This document shows positions 16,659 through 24,770 of a stretch of 64,000 nucleotides of DNA, piece by piece. The notes below the pieces were generated by a model. It did not search any database. It saw only the letters and a list, made by a program, of their open reading frames with translations, and had not been told where the DNA came from. The position numbers and the translations under genes were made by a program. Source of the stretch: Actinoplanes sp. KI2 (lineage in GTDB: Bacteria; Actinomycetota; Actinomycetes; Mycobacteriales; Micromonosporaceae); assembly GCF_025630775.1 (NCBI RefSeq), contig NZ_JAOSZE010000003.1:124001-188000 (forward strand), given 5' to 3'. The first letter of the stretch is position 1; each line of letters begins with the position of its first letter.

Positions 16659-16854
16659 ATGACGGCCCCTCCCCGGTAGCCGTGAAGATCGTCGAGGGGG
16701 CGCTCGGCGCCATCGTGCTGGTCGACACCCGCCGCATCGAGGACTGCTTCCCGGCGATCGACTACTTCGAGACCCACGACGTCCCGTTTCATCGTCGGGG
16801 TGAACGGGTTCGACGGCACCCGCCAGGCCACCAGATAGTCCGAGTGGCCGCTCG
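16659..16854 (+). pseudogene. CvnD-type small GTPase remnant, internally deleted and frameshifted
   Basis: ATG 16659 gives only six codons before a stop, but in another frame PVAVKIV is followed directly by EGALGAIVLVDTRRIEDCF and PAIDYFETHDVPF. The first piece matches the start of CvnD GTPases, the second their later half; the P-loop and switch regions between are missing. After VPF the frame breaks: the alternative frame (one base removed in GTTTCATC) continues as FIVGVNGFDGTRQ, the expected G4 region. The tail then runs into the end of the opposite N-acetyltransferase gene. At least two frameshifts and one internal deletion make it non-functional. Confidence 0.75.
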
Positions 16855-17595
16855 CTACGACACGGCGCGGTCGAGGACCACGCCGAAAAGCTCGCGGTAG
16901 GCGGCGAGCAGCTCCGCGTCGCCGTCCAGCGCCCGCTCGGTCCGGCCTTTTTGATCGGTACGGACCAGCTTCCGTCCCGAGATGGTGATGCGGCCGTCCC
17001 CGTCCAGCCGAGTGCAGATAGTGCCCTTCCGGAAATGCGAACCCGGCCAGGTCTGCTGCCACCAGCAGGCCGGCTCGAAGTCGCCGAGGTCACGCGCTCG
17101 GGGCTCGACCTGGTACTCCGGCTGCCCGTCCCGGCTGACCAGCAGGTCACCCTCCGGCGTCGGGGCGATGACGAAAACCCCGCCGGGGTCCTTCTGCTCC
17201 CCGCGCTCACTCACCTTGAGCGGGTACGTCGAGTGGGCCCCGAATCCGACGTCGAACAGCCACTGTTCACCGTCGTGATCGGTCACCAGCAACGCCAGGT
17301 GATCGAGGATGGGCCCGAACCGTTCGCCGCTGTGGACCCGCACACCCACCCGCGCCACGGCGTATCCGAGTTCTTCCAGCACGATCGCGACCGCGCCGTT
17401 GAGCTCGTAACAGAAGCCGCCCCGCCGCCGCCGTACGATCTTGTCGAAAAGATCTTCGGGGTGGAGCGAGATCGTCTCACCGAGGTGGATGCCGAGGTTC
17501 TCGAACGGCACCGCCACCAGGTGGGCGCGATGCAACTCGCGCAGCGAGGTGCTCCGGTCCGCGCCGATCCGGTCAAGGTATGCGTCCACGTCCAT
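16855..17595 (-). CDS. nat: Arylamine N-acetyltransferase
   Basis: 246 residues from ATG 17595, which has GGAGG eight bases upstream; a TTG seven codons earlier is less likely. The catalytic triad is visible: Cys62 in RGGFCYELN, His99 in ILDHLALL and Asp115 in FDVGFG. The substrate-pocket start VPFENLGIH is also conserved. NATs move an acetyl group from acetyl-CoA to arylamines or hydrazines, and relatives form amides in polyketide pathways; no such pathway lies nearby. The gene's 3' end abuts the GTPase remnant. Confidence 0.93.
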   Translation of the reverse strand: MDVDAYLDRIGADRSTSLRELHRAHLVAVPFENLGIHLGETISLHPEDLFDKIVRRRRGGFCYELNGAVAIVLEELGYAVARVGVRVHSGERFGPILDHLALLVTDHDGEQWLFDVGFGAHSTYPLKVSERGEQKDPGGVFVIAPTPEGDLLVSRDGQPEYQVEPRARDLGDFEPACWWQQTWPGSHFRKGTICTRLDGDGRITISGRKLVRTDQKGRTERALDGDAELLAAYRELFGVVLDRAVS

Positions 17596-17828
17596 GCCGC
17601 AAGCCTCCGACGTCAACCCGGCTTCAAGTCAAGCGCCGGCCCGCCCCGCCACAACCCGACTTTCCGCCCGGTAGCGGCGATTTCGGAGCACCGGCGCCCA
17701 GGTGGCGAGCCTTGTGCGGGACGTCACACGCTCGCGGTGCAAGGCGAGTCGGGCCGTGCCGATAGAGGGAGTTGCCAGCGGCCGGGTGGCCCAGGCGTGG
17801 CCGTGATCAGAAGGGGCGGAATACCGTC

Positions 17829-19136
17829 ATGACAGTGCTGTTCCGGCGCGAGACGCCGCTGCCATCCCCCGTGGCCGCGATGGCCGGGCGGATGGGGACG
17901 CCGCGGCCCACCGACGGTGCGACGATCGAGAAGATCGTGGAGCAGCGGCTGTTGACCGCCGAGTTCCAGCCCGTGGTCAACCTGGCCAACCGGAACGTGA
18001 TCGGCTTCGAGGCCCTCGCCCGGGGCCCGGTGGACACCGCGTTCGCCTCCCCGGCCGCGATGTTGACCGCCGCGGCAGCCAAGGAACTGCTCACCGAGCT
18101 CGACATGGTCGCCCGTGCGGTCGCCGCGGACGCCGTCCTCAAGGCGGAACTGCCCGAAGAGACGCTGCTGTTCGTCAACGCCCTGCCCCAGGGGCTGCTC
18201 GCCGACGCACCCGATGACATTGCCGACGTGCTGCGCCGGGCCCTCCGCCGGTACACGATCGTCACCGAGATCGACGAGGCCGTGCTCACCGGCGACCCGC
18301 TCATGGCGCTGGCCGCGGCGAACCGGGTCCGCGCCCTCGGCGTACGGGTGGCCATCGACAACTTCGGTGCGAGCACCGACGCGCTGGCCCTGCTCCCGCT
18401 CCTGGCGCCGGACGTGATCAAGCTCGACATGGGCCTGCTCTCCCATGCACCCAACGCCCACGCCGCGATGGTGCTGGACGCCGTGTCCGGCTACCGCCAG
18501 GCCACCGGCGCGCTCGTGGTCGCCCAGGGCGTCGAACACGACCACCAAATGCCGTTCGCCGGCGGCCTGGGTGCCGGGCTCGGGCAGGGCTACCTGTTCG
18601 GCGCGGCCGCGACGGTGCCCCAGCTGTCCGAGGAAGGCGTCGGCACCATCGCCCTGCCGACAGTGACCCCGGTCGATGGCGACGATCCCGAAGCGCTCGT
18701 CCTGCCCGGCGAGGAGATCACCGCACCGGGAGCCCTGGTGCGGGAACTCGCCGCGCGCCTGGAACGCACCGCCGCCGGCAGCGAGATCCCGGCCGCGATC
18801 GCCATCGTCTGCCCGGACGGCCGTTTCCCCAGCGGGGCGCCGCTCGCCGCCGCGAACCAGCTCGCCCGTAGCAGCGCGATGACCCTCCTGCTCGCCCCCG
18901 ACGCGGAGCTGCGCCCGATCCGCCGCGTGCACATGGCGTCCCTGCCCAATGGCGACTCGCTGTTCCAGCACACCGTCATCGCGATCCTCACCCCCAGCGC
19001 CACCGCGGCCCTGGTCGCCAGCCCTGTCCCGGACGCCGAGGACACCTACACGTACCGGTTCAGCCGGGACCACGACGTGGCCGCGAGGCTGCTGCGCTAC
19101 CTGCTCAAGCGCGCCGCCCACGACGACGAGGCCTGA
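17829..19136 (+). CDS. Degenerate EAL-domain protein with a C-terminal sensory-like domain
   Basis: 435 residues; ATG 17829 is chosen over an upstream in-frame ATG because of AGGGGCGGA before it. Residues ~38-255 are an EAL (cyclic-di-GMP phosphodiesterase) domain with Glu61-Ala-Leu and LLFVNALP. The metal motif usually reading DDFGTG is IDNFGAS (Asp177-Asn178), and the AEGVE motif is AQGVE (Gln233). Loss of these acidic residues suggests no hydrolysis, so it may bind c-di-GMP or a partner instead. The C-terminal ~130 residues, ending RFSRDHDVAARLLRYLLKRA, resemble DICT-type sensory domains, a tentative match. It has no membrane segment and stands alone. Confidence 0.82.
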   Translation: MTVLFRRETPLPSPVAAMAGRMGTPRPTDGATIEKIVEQRLLTAEFQPVVNLANRNVIGFEALARGPVDTAFASPAAMLTAAAAKELLTELDMVARAVAADAVLKAELPEETLLFVNALPQGLLADAPDDIADVLRRALRRYTIVTEIDEAVLTGDPLMALAAANRVRALGVRVAIDNFGASTDALALLPLLAPDVIKLDMGLLSHAPNAHAAMVLDAVSGYRQATGALVVAQGVEHDHQMPFAGGLGAGLGQGYLFGAAATVPQLSEEGVGTIALPTVTPVDGDDPEALVLPGEEITAPGALVRELAARLERTAAGSEIPAAIAIVCPDGRFPSGAPLAAANQLARSSAMTLLLAPDAELRPIRRVHMASLPNGDSLFQHTVIAILTPSATAALVASPVPDAEDTYTYRFSRDHDVAARLLRYLLKRAAHDDEA

Positions 19137-19178
19137 CCCGACGGCTGACCCGCACGAGAAGCTGCCGGACTCGTCTCG

Positions 19179-20144
19179 TCATCGTGGGCGGGTGGCGGTC
19201 AGCACGACGACGGCGATCCGGTCGGCATTGCGGTACGCGTCGGTCTCCAGTTCCTCGCCGTACACGTCGGGGTCCACTTCCCGGTAGGTCCAGCGCAGGC
19301 CGGTGCCGGCCAGCCGCCGGGTGGCTGCCTCGTGCAGCGGGTCGCGGCCGTCGGTGATCCCGGTCCCGCTGAACAGCACCAGCGAACCGCCCGGCGTCAG
19401 CCGGGGTAGGGCGGCGTCGACGACCTTGAGGGTGAGCTCGTTGCCGTTCGGGCCGCCCCCGTCGCGATACGCCCGGCCGGCCGGGTCGATCATGAACGGG
19501 GGATTGGAAACGATCAGGTCGAAGGTGCCATCCACGCCGTCCAGCAGGTCGCTGCGCGTGGGGTGCACCCGATCCAGGCCGGCCAGGGCCGCGTTGATCC
19601 GGGCGTACCGCAGCGCGGTGTCGTTGATGTCGACGGCGATGACCTGCGCCTGCGGCGCCCGTTTGGCGACGATGACCGCGCCCGCGCCGGTGCCGCAGCC
19701 GATGTCCACGACCCTGCGGATCGGCGTTGGACACGCCCGGACGTGCCTGGCCGCGGCGTCGGCCATCCGGTAGGTGTCCGGCCCGAGGAACACCGCGTCG
19801 GCCGCCGCCGGGGGGAACGCGGAGTGCACGAACAACTCGCCGTCGTACGAGGAAAACCGCACCCGGCTGCGCCACGCGTCGCCGGCGCGGTCGAGGGCCC
19901 CGCCGGCGTGCAGCAGCTCCATCAGCCGGTCGGGCAGCACGCCGGCCCGGAACGGGCGGCTCCAGCCGAACACGTCGGCCACGTTGCGGGCCAGGGCGTT
20001 CTCCGGGCGCCGGTTCACCCGCTCGTGCGTGGCGGGGGTGACGGTGACGAACCGGTAGCCCATACCCTTGAGCGCCGCGCCGAGCTCACCGAGCGCCCGG
20101 TCGCGGACGTCGGAGTGGACGGGGGCGGCATCGAGGCTCGTCAT
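19179..20144 (-). CDS. SAM-dependent methyltransferase with NPPF motif (HemK/MTQ2-like)
   Basis: 321 residues. The Rossmann SAM site RRVVDIGCGTGAGAVIVA lies near 150, the acidic residue in VIAVDINDTAL follows, and FDLIVSNPPFMID holds the NPPF/Y motif of enzymes that methylate an amide or base nitrogen, such as protein glutamine N5-methyltransferases. The N-terminal ~130 residues are an extra substrate-binding part. Its start overlaps the stop of the upstream diiron-oxidase-like gene (ATGA, 20141-20144), so the two are coupled and probably share a pathway. The substrate is unknown. Confidence 0.85.
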   Translation of the reverse strand: MTSLDAAPVHSDVRDRALGELGAALKGMGYRFVTVTPATHERVNRRPENALARNVADVFGWSRPFRAGVLPDRLMELLHAGGALDRAGDAWRSRVRFSSYDGELFVHSAFPPAAADAVFLGPDTYRMADAAARHVRACPTPIRRVVDIGCGTGAGAVIVAKRAPQAQVIAVDINDTALRYARINAALAGLDRVHPTRSDLLDGVDGTFDLIVSNPPFMIDPAGRAYRDGGGPNGNELTLKVVDAALPRLTPGGSLVLFSGTGITDGRDPLHEAATRRLAGTGLRWTYREVDPDVYGEELETDAYRNADRIAVVVLTATRPR

Positions 20145-21118
20145 GGCTCGGTGACCTGGCGCAGCGACGACCGGCCGGACTTCCAGGCGTCCAGCACGGC
20201 GGCCGCCCACCGTGCGCCCAGCGCGAGCGCGCAGCGGGCGCCGAACAGCAGGTCACCGGCGAGTTCCGGCTCGGCCGCGGCGAACGAGCCGCACATGTCG
20301 TACGCGGCGATCTGCTCGTGCACCGCATCCGCCTCGACGTGCTCGTCGTAGAAGGCGGTGGCGTCCCGGTCGCCGCCGAGCCGGCGCAGCCCGCCGGCGT
20401 AGGCCCGGTTCGGGATCGTCGAGGTCATCTCGTACGCGGCGAGGTGCCCCAGCACGGCGGCCCGGTGGCGGCGGTGCAACGCGAACAGCGACATCACGTT
20501 GTTGGTGGCCAGCGTGTCGGCGCCGACCGCGTCGACGTACCACCCGTACGCCTGGTTCAGGCCGAACCAGCGCATCGTGTTCTTGAACAGCTCCTGGTGC
20601 ATCCTGGTGACGACGCCGCCGCCGTACTCGTCGAGCTGGATCTCGATGAGGGCCGCCTTCGCGACCCCGGCCAGGCGCGGGATCACGTACGTGTGCGGAT
20701 CGGCCTCGCGCAGCTGGTAGACCGAGCGGTGGATGACGAACTCGCGGAACTCCTCGTGGGTGGCCCGCCCGCGCAGGAAGCGGGAGAGCGACGGTCCGTC
20801 GTCGGCCGCCGCCAGGTCGGCGAGCCGGGCGGGCACGGTGGCCGGATCCACCGCCGCCGCCGGGCCGGCGAGCCGATGCAGCGCGGACTCGAACCGGTGC
20901 TCCAACGCGGCGCGCAGGCGCAGCAGGTCGGGATCCCACTCCCAGCGGTCGTCGACGCCGTCCCAGCCGCGATAGGCCAGCTCGTAGCAGACGAACAGGG
21001 CCAGCTGCAGATCCTCCTCGCCGTCCGGCGCCGGTGTCGCCGGCAGCGCGACGCCCCGGCCGCTGAGCGCGTCAATGACGGCCGCCGACACGGAACCTCG
21101 GGGAGCAGGAAGCTTCAT
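20141..21118 (-). CDS. Iron-containing redox enzyme family (heme-oxygenase-like diiron) protein
   Basis: 325 residues, all alpha-helical. The pattern HEEFREFVIHRSVYQLREAD, IEIQLDEYGGG, and later YDEHVEADAVHEQ supplies the Glu/His ligands typical of heme-oxygenase-like diiron oxidases. Members oxidise small substrates or proteins with iron and oxygen; the particular reaction is not predictable. It is coupled to the methyltransferase gene and divergent, with a 73-base gap, from a CDGSH iron-sulfur gene. That neighbourhood suggests a shared iron-dependent modification pathway. Confidence 0.82.
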   Translation of the reverse strand: MKLPAPRGSVSAAVIDALSGRGVALPATPAPDGEEDLQLALFVCYELAYRGWDGVDDRWEWDPDLLRLRAALEHRFESALHRLAGPAAAVDPATVPARLADLAAADDGPSLSRFLRGRATHEEFREFVIHRSVYQLREADPHTYVIPRLAGVAKAALIEIQLDEYGGGVVTRMHQELFKNTMRWFGLNQAYGWYVDAVGADTLATNNVMSLFALHRRHRAAVLGHLAAYEMTSTIPNRAYAGGLRRLGGDRDATAFYDEHVEADAVHEQIAAYDMCGSFAAAEPELAGDLLFGARCALALGARWAAAVLDAWKSGRSSLRQVTEP

Positions 21119-21191
21119 GACGGCCGAATTCCCCGCCGTACGCTGGGCAAACGGTCCGTTTCAAGAGTCGCCCTGCGGGGATCTTGTCAGC

Positions 21192-21407
21192 ATGTCAACC
21201 ACGATCATCCCGTACGAGAACGGACCGCTGATCGTGCGCGGCGACTTCGAACTGCGCACACCGAGCGGCGAGCCGATCGACCCGGGCCGCGACACGATCG
21301 CGCTGTGCCGATGCGGCAAGTCCGCGATCAAGCCGTTCTGCGACGGCACGCACCGCCTGATCCGCTTCCGGGCCGGCGTGGACCGGGACACTCCCGCGCC
21401 CCGCTGA
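21192..21407 (+). CDS. CDGSH iron-sulfur domain protein
   Basis: 71 residues from ATG 21192. The motif CRCGKSAIKPFCDGTH (Cys39, Cys41, Cys50, His54) fits the C-x-C-x2-S-x3-P-x-C-D-G-x-H pattern that binds a [2Fe-2S] cluster with one histidine ligand. Such MitoNEET-like proteins transfer electrons or clusters. It is divergent from the diiron-oxidase-like gene, for which it may act as electron or iron donor. A longer frame reaches back to 21075 but would overlap the start of that gene. Confidence 0.92.
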   Translation: MSTTIIPYENGPLIVRGDFELRTPSGEPIDPGRDTIALCRCGKSAIKPFCDGTHRLIRFRAGVDRDTPAPR

Positions 21408-21507
21408 CCGGCGGCGCGGGCCCGGCTTCCGTCACTGCGGGGCGGGTCGCTCGGCGGCGTCGAACGCGGGTGCGAGCGGGGCCAGCGCGGGGTGACACAA
21501 TGCGCCT

Positions 21508-21924
21508 GTGTCGATCTCCGCGGAAGGCTCTGCCAGGGCACGCATCGTCACGGCATTGCTGCGGGACGGCAATCGGATACTGCTGTGTCACCGATCTCCC
21601 CGGCGCCGTTGGTATCCCGACGTCTGGGACATGCCCGGTGGGCACGTGGAGCGCGGGGAACTGCCCCGCGCGGCACTTGTTCGAGAGCTTCGGGAGGAGC
21701 TGGGCATCGACATCGCGGCGCCGTCGGGCCCGCCGTTGCGAGAGGTTCGTGGCGAAACGTTCGACATGCAGATCTGGCTGATCGAAGCGTGGACGGGATC
21801 TCCGGTCAACGTCGCGCCGGACGAACATGACGCCATCGCCTGGTTCACCCAGGACGCGCTGGGCGAACTGTCCCTGGCTCACGACAGCTATCTGGCGATG
21901 TTCAGCAGGGTTCTTGCCGAGTAA
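21508..21924 (+). CDS. Nudix hydrolase
   Basis: 138 residues from GTG 21508. The Nudix box GGHVERGELPRAALVRELRE followed by ELGI fits G-x5-E-x7-R-E-U-x-E-E-x-G-U and binds divalent metal. RILLCHRSPRRRWYPDVWDM resembles MutT-type enzymes that hydrolyse oxidised or modified nucleoside diphosphate derivatives. It is convergent with the catalase gene, 17 bases away. Oxidative-stress sanitation would fit that neighbour but is only suggested. Confidence 0.9.
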   Translation: MSISAEGSARARIVTALLRDGNRILLCHRSPRRRWYPDVWDMPGGHVERGELPRAALVRELREELGIDIAAPSGPPLREVRGETFDMQIWLIEAWTGSPVNVAPDEHDAIAWFTQDALGELSLAHDSYLAMFSRVLAE

Positions 21925-21941
21925 CCACTTCCTCTGCGGAC

Positions 21942-24176
21942 TCAGCGGAGCGAGGCGGGAAAGCGCTGCCATATCCGGTGGGCGGCCAAGGGTTCCCGTA
22001 CGCCGGCCAGCGCGTCGGTGGCGCTCTTGGCGGTGATCACGCCGGGGGTGCCGGCGATGCCGGCCTGCTCGAGGACGGTGATGCCGGCGTCCCAGGCGGC
22101 GATCGCCTTGGCGTGCCGCCAGGCTTCCTCGGCCAGGCGCAGCACGCGCGGATCGGTCGCCGGCGCGTCGCGGGTGCCGGCCTTGGCGTCGCGGGCGCCG
22201 GCCGCGCCCGGTGCCGGGGCGGGGGCGTCGGCGATCAGCAGGGCGTCGAACTCGACCGACCGGGCGGTGTCGAAGGTGCGTTGCACGTCCAGGTCGCCGA
22301 CCTTGCCGCCGTGCGGGGCGATGATCAGCGGCACCAGGCCGGCGGCGAAGATCGCCTCGCGTACGGTGGAAAGTTCGGGAAGATCGGCGTCCGGGCCGGT
22401 CACGATGCCGATGAGGCGGCCGTCGGCGGGCCAGGTGTTGCCCAGCTGGGACAGGGCCGGGCTCGGCGCGACCTCGGCGAGCGGCATGGTCGCGTCGGGT
22501 GCGGGTAGGCCGAGGCCGGTGGCGACCTGCGCGCACAGCTGCGGGTCGATGTTGGCCAGGCATTGCAGCTGCCGTTCCTTGATCGCCTGGTGGTAGCACT
22601 TGCCGAGCTCGAAGGTGTACGCGAGCACGATGTGTTCCTTCTCGACCGGTGACATGCTCTGCCAGAACAGCCGGGCCTGGCTGAAGTGGTCGTCGAACGA
22701 GGCCGGGCTCTGCCGGATCTTGGGTGCCTCGGCGACCCGGACCGGTACGTCGACGAAGCCGTCCTGCTTGTCGGGGAACGGGTTGCCGCCGTCCAGCGAG
22801 TTCGGCCGGTACGGTGCGACCCCGCCGTGCACCGCGTGCTGGTGGAAACCGTCGCGCAGCATGTCGTTGACCGGCGCGTGCGGGGCGTTGACCGGCAACT
22901 GGTTGAAGTTCGGCCCGGCGAGCCGGGTGAGCTGGGTGTCCACGTACGAGAAAAGGCGCCCCTGCAGCAGCGGATCGTTGGTCACGTCGATGCCCGGCGG
23001 AAGGTTGCCCAGATGGAAGGCGACCTGCTCGGTCTCGGCGAAGAAGTTGGTCGGCACCCGGTTGAGCACGAGCCGGCCCAGCGGCTGAACCTCGGCCAGC
23101 TCCTCCGGGACGATCTTGGTGGGATCGAGCAGGTCGATGCCGGCGAACGTCTCCTCCGGCGTGTCCGGGAAGACCTGCACGCCCAGTTCCCATTCCGGGT
23201 ACGCGCCGGACTCGATCGCGTCGTAGAGGTCGCGGCGGTGGAAGTCCGGGTCGACGCCGCCGATGAGCTGCGCCTCCTCCCAGGTCAGCGAGTGCACGCC
23301 GAGCTTCGGCTTCCAGTGGAACTTGACCAGAACGGTCTCGCCGGCCGCGTTGACCAGGCGGAAGGTGTGCACGCCGAAGCCTTCCATGGTCCGGAACGAG
23401 CGGGGGATGCCCCGGTCGGACATGTTCCACATGGTGTGGTGCTGCGCCTCGGTGTGCAGCGAGACGAAGTCCCAGAACGTGTCGTGCGCGCTCTGCGCCT
23501 GCGGGATCTCCCGGTCGGGATGGGGTTTGCCGGCGTGGATGACGTCCGGGAACTTGATCGCGTCCTGGATGAAGAACACCGGGATGTTGTTGCCGACCAG
23601 GTCGAAGTTGCCTTCGCTGGTGTAGAACTTCGTGGCGAAGCCGCGGGTGTCGCGGACGGTGTCGGCCGAGCCGCGCGAGCCGAGCACGGTCGAGAACCGC
23701 ACGAAGACCGGCGTCTCGACACCCTTGGCGAGGAACGCGGCCCGGGTGATTCCGTCCGCGGTGCCGTACGCGGTGAACACCCCGTGTGCGCCCGTGCCGC
23801 GCGCGTGGACCACCCGTTCGGGGATGCGTTCGTGGTCGAAGTGGGTGATCTTCTCGCGGAAGTGATGGTCCTGCAGCAGGGCCGGACCGCGCGGGCCCGC
23901 CTTGAGCGTGTGATCGGTGTCGCGCAGCCGGGCGCCGGTCGACGTGGTCAGGTAGGCGCCCTGCTGCGCGAAGGCGTGCGCCGGGCAGCCGGTCACCGCG
24001 CCGGTCGGGCTGCGGGTCTCGGGCGAGCCCTGCTCCGCGCTGGGCGGCGGCGGGTCCTGCGCCTCGGTCGGCTCCGCCACCGGCGGGGTCAGACTTCCGG
24101 GCGCACCGGGCACCGTGGGCTTCCCGGTGCCGGTGATTTTGGCGGCGGCGTCCTCGACGAGCTTGCGCGGGTCCAT
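21942..24176 (-). CDS. katE: Large-subunit catalase (HPII/KatE type)
   Basis: 744 residues from ATG 24176, with AAGGAG seven bases upstream. The catalase core has the distal His124 ([11 protein letters not shown]), the distal Asn197 ([18 protein letters not shown]) and the proximal region [18 protein letters not shown] with the heme Tyr. After ~590 residues comes a DJ-1/GATase-like flavodoxin-fold domain ([17 protein letters not shown] onward), which defines large-subunit clade 2 catalases. It carries a short insertion of the kind [20 protein letters not shown] in that domain. It detoxifies hydrogen peroxide in the cytoplasm. Confidence 0.95.
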   Translation of the reverse strand: MDPRKLVEDAAAKITGTGKPTVPGAPGSLTPPVAEPTEAQDPPPPSAEQGSPETRSPTGAVTGCPAHAFAQQGAYLTTSTGARLRDTDHTLKAGPRGPALLQDHHFREKITHFDHERIPERVVHARGTGAHGVFTAYGTADGITRAAFLAKGVETPVFVRFSTVLGSRGSADTVRDTRGFATKFYTSEGNFDLVGNNIPVFFIQDAIKFPDVIHAGKPHPDREIPQAQSAHDTFWDFVSLHTEAQHHTMWNMSDRGIPRSFRTMEGFGVHTFRLVNAAGETVLVKFHWKPKLGVHSLTWEEAQLIGGVDPDFHRRDLYDAIESGAYPEWELGVQVFPDTPEETFAGIDLLDPTKIVPEELAEVQPLGRLVLNRVPTNFFAETEQVAFHLGNLPPGIDVTNDPLLQGRLFSYVDTQLTRLAGPNFNQLPVNAPHAPVNDMLRDGFHQHAVHGGVAPYRPNSLDGGNPFPDKQDGFVDVPVRVAEAPKIRQSPASFDDHFSQARLFWQSMSPVEKEHIVLAYTFELGKCYHQAIKERQLQCLANIDPQLCAQVATGLGLPAPDATMPLAEVAPSPALSQLGNTWPADGRLIGIVTGPDADLPELSTVREAIFAAGLVPLIIAPHGGKVGDLDVQRTFDTARSVEFDALLIADAPAPAPGAAGARDAKAGTRDAPATDPRVLRLAEEAWRHAKAIAAWDAGITVLEQAGIAGTPGVITAKSATDALAGVREPLAAHRIWQRFPASLR

Positions 24177-24770
24177 CGTCCAGCTCCTTGATAGGTGGCG
24201 GGGCCACTCCGGCGCGTACCCTGCATAAACCCGACCAAACCGGCGCTGAGCTGGTTTGGCGTCGTGGATGACCGGGCAGGACTGTGAGGTCGAGCGGCTT
24301 ACCGGTCGGTGCCGGTCCGGTGCGAAGCGGGCACCCACGGCGGTACTCGGTGGCGTTCGGACGGCCAAAGGCGACCCGTGGGAGCGTCCATCAACCGTCC
24401 GGACAGCACGTGATGCGACCGCACGATGCGATCGGACGCCACGCTCCGGTCGGCACTGGATCGAGCCGTGCCACGTTCGCTCTGCCGGAGGCTGGTGCCG
24501 GTCGCCCGCCGCCGCATGACCGCCAGACTGTGTGCACCCGTCCTTGTCGGACGAATGCCGATCCGGAAACAGGCGGACGCGGCAAGGATGAGTAGGGCCA
24601 CGCCGGAAATGAGTGGCACCACGATGAGCGGCATGACCTCAACGTAATTTCTACGTCTCAATCGGTCACCGACCGTGCATGCCGATACTCACTGCTGATC
24701 AGACAGTCACGTGGCCGCGAACGTATTAACCAGATCGAGTAGGGACAATTTGCCGCACGACCCGAAGGTG
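24177..24770. other. Intergenic region between catalase and MFS genes
   Basis: Upstream of catalase I see an inverted repeat CCAAACC (24235-24241) / GGTTTGG (24253-24259), about 60-80 bases before the catalase ATG, a candidate operator or hairpin. The rest has no well-supported gene; one possible small membrane-protein gene on the minus strand is listed separately at low confidence. Composition is less GC-rich near 24600-24750. Confidence 0.5.
24299..24634 (-). CDS. Possible small membrane protein (doubtful)
   Basis: An ATG at 24634 opens MPLIVVPLISGVALLILAAS, a convincing single membrane segment, followed by ~85 Arg/Ser-rich residues with no recognised domain. GAGG lies only two bases before the ATG, and codon usage beyond residue 40 is weak. 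It could be a real short membrane protein with a disordered tail, or a chance frame. I keep it only because of the hydrophobic start. Confidence 0.25.
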   Translation of the reverse strand: MPLIVVPLISGVALLILAASACFRIGIRPTRTGAHSLAVMRRRATGTSLRQSERGTARSSADRSVASDRIVRSHHVLSGRLMDAPTGRLWPSERHRVPPWVPASHRTGTDR

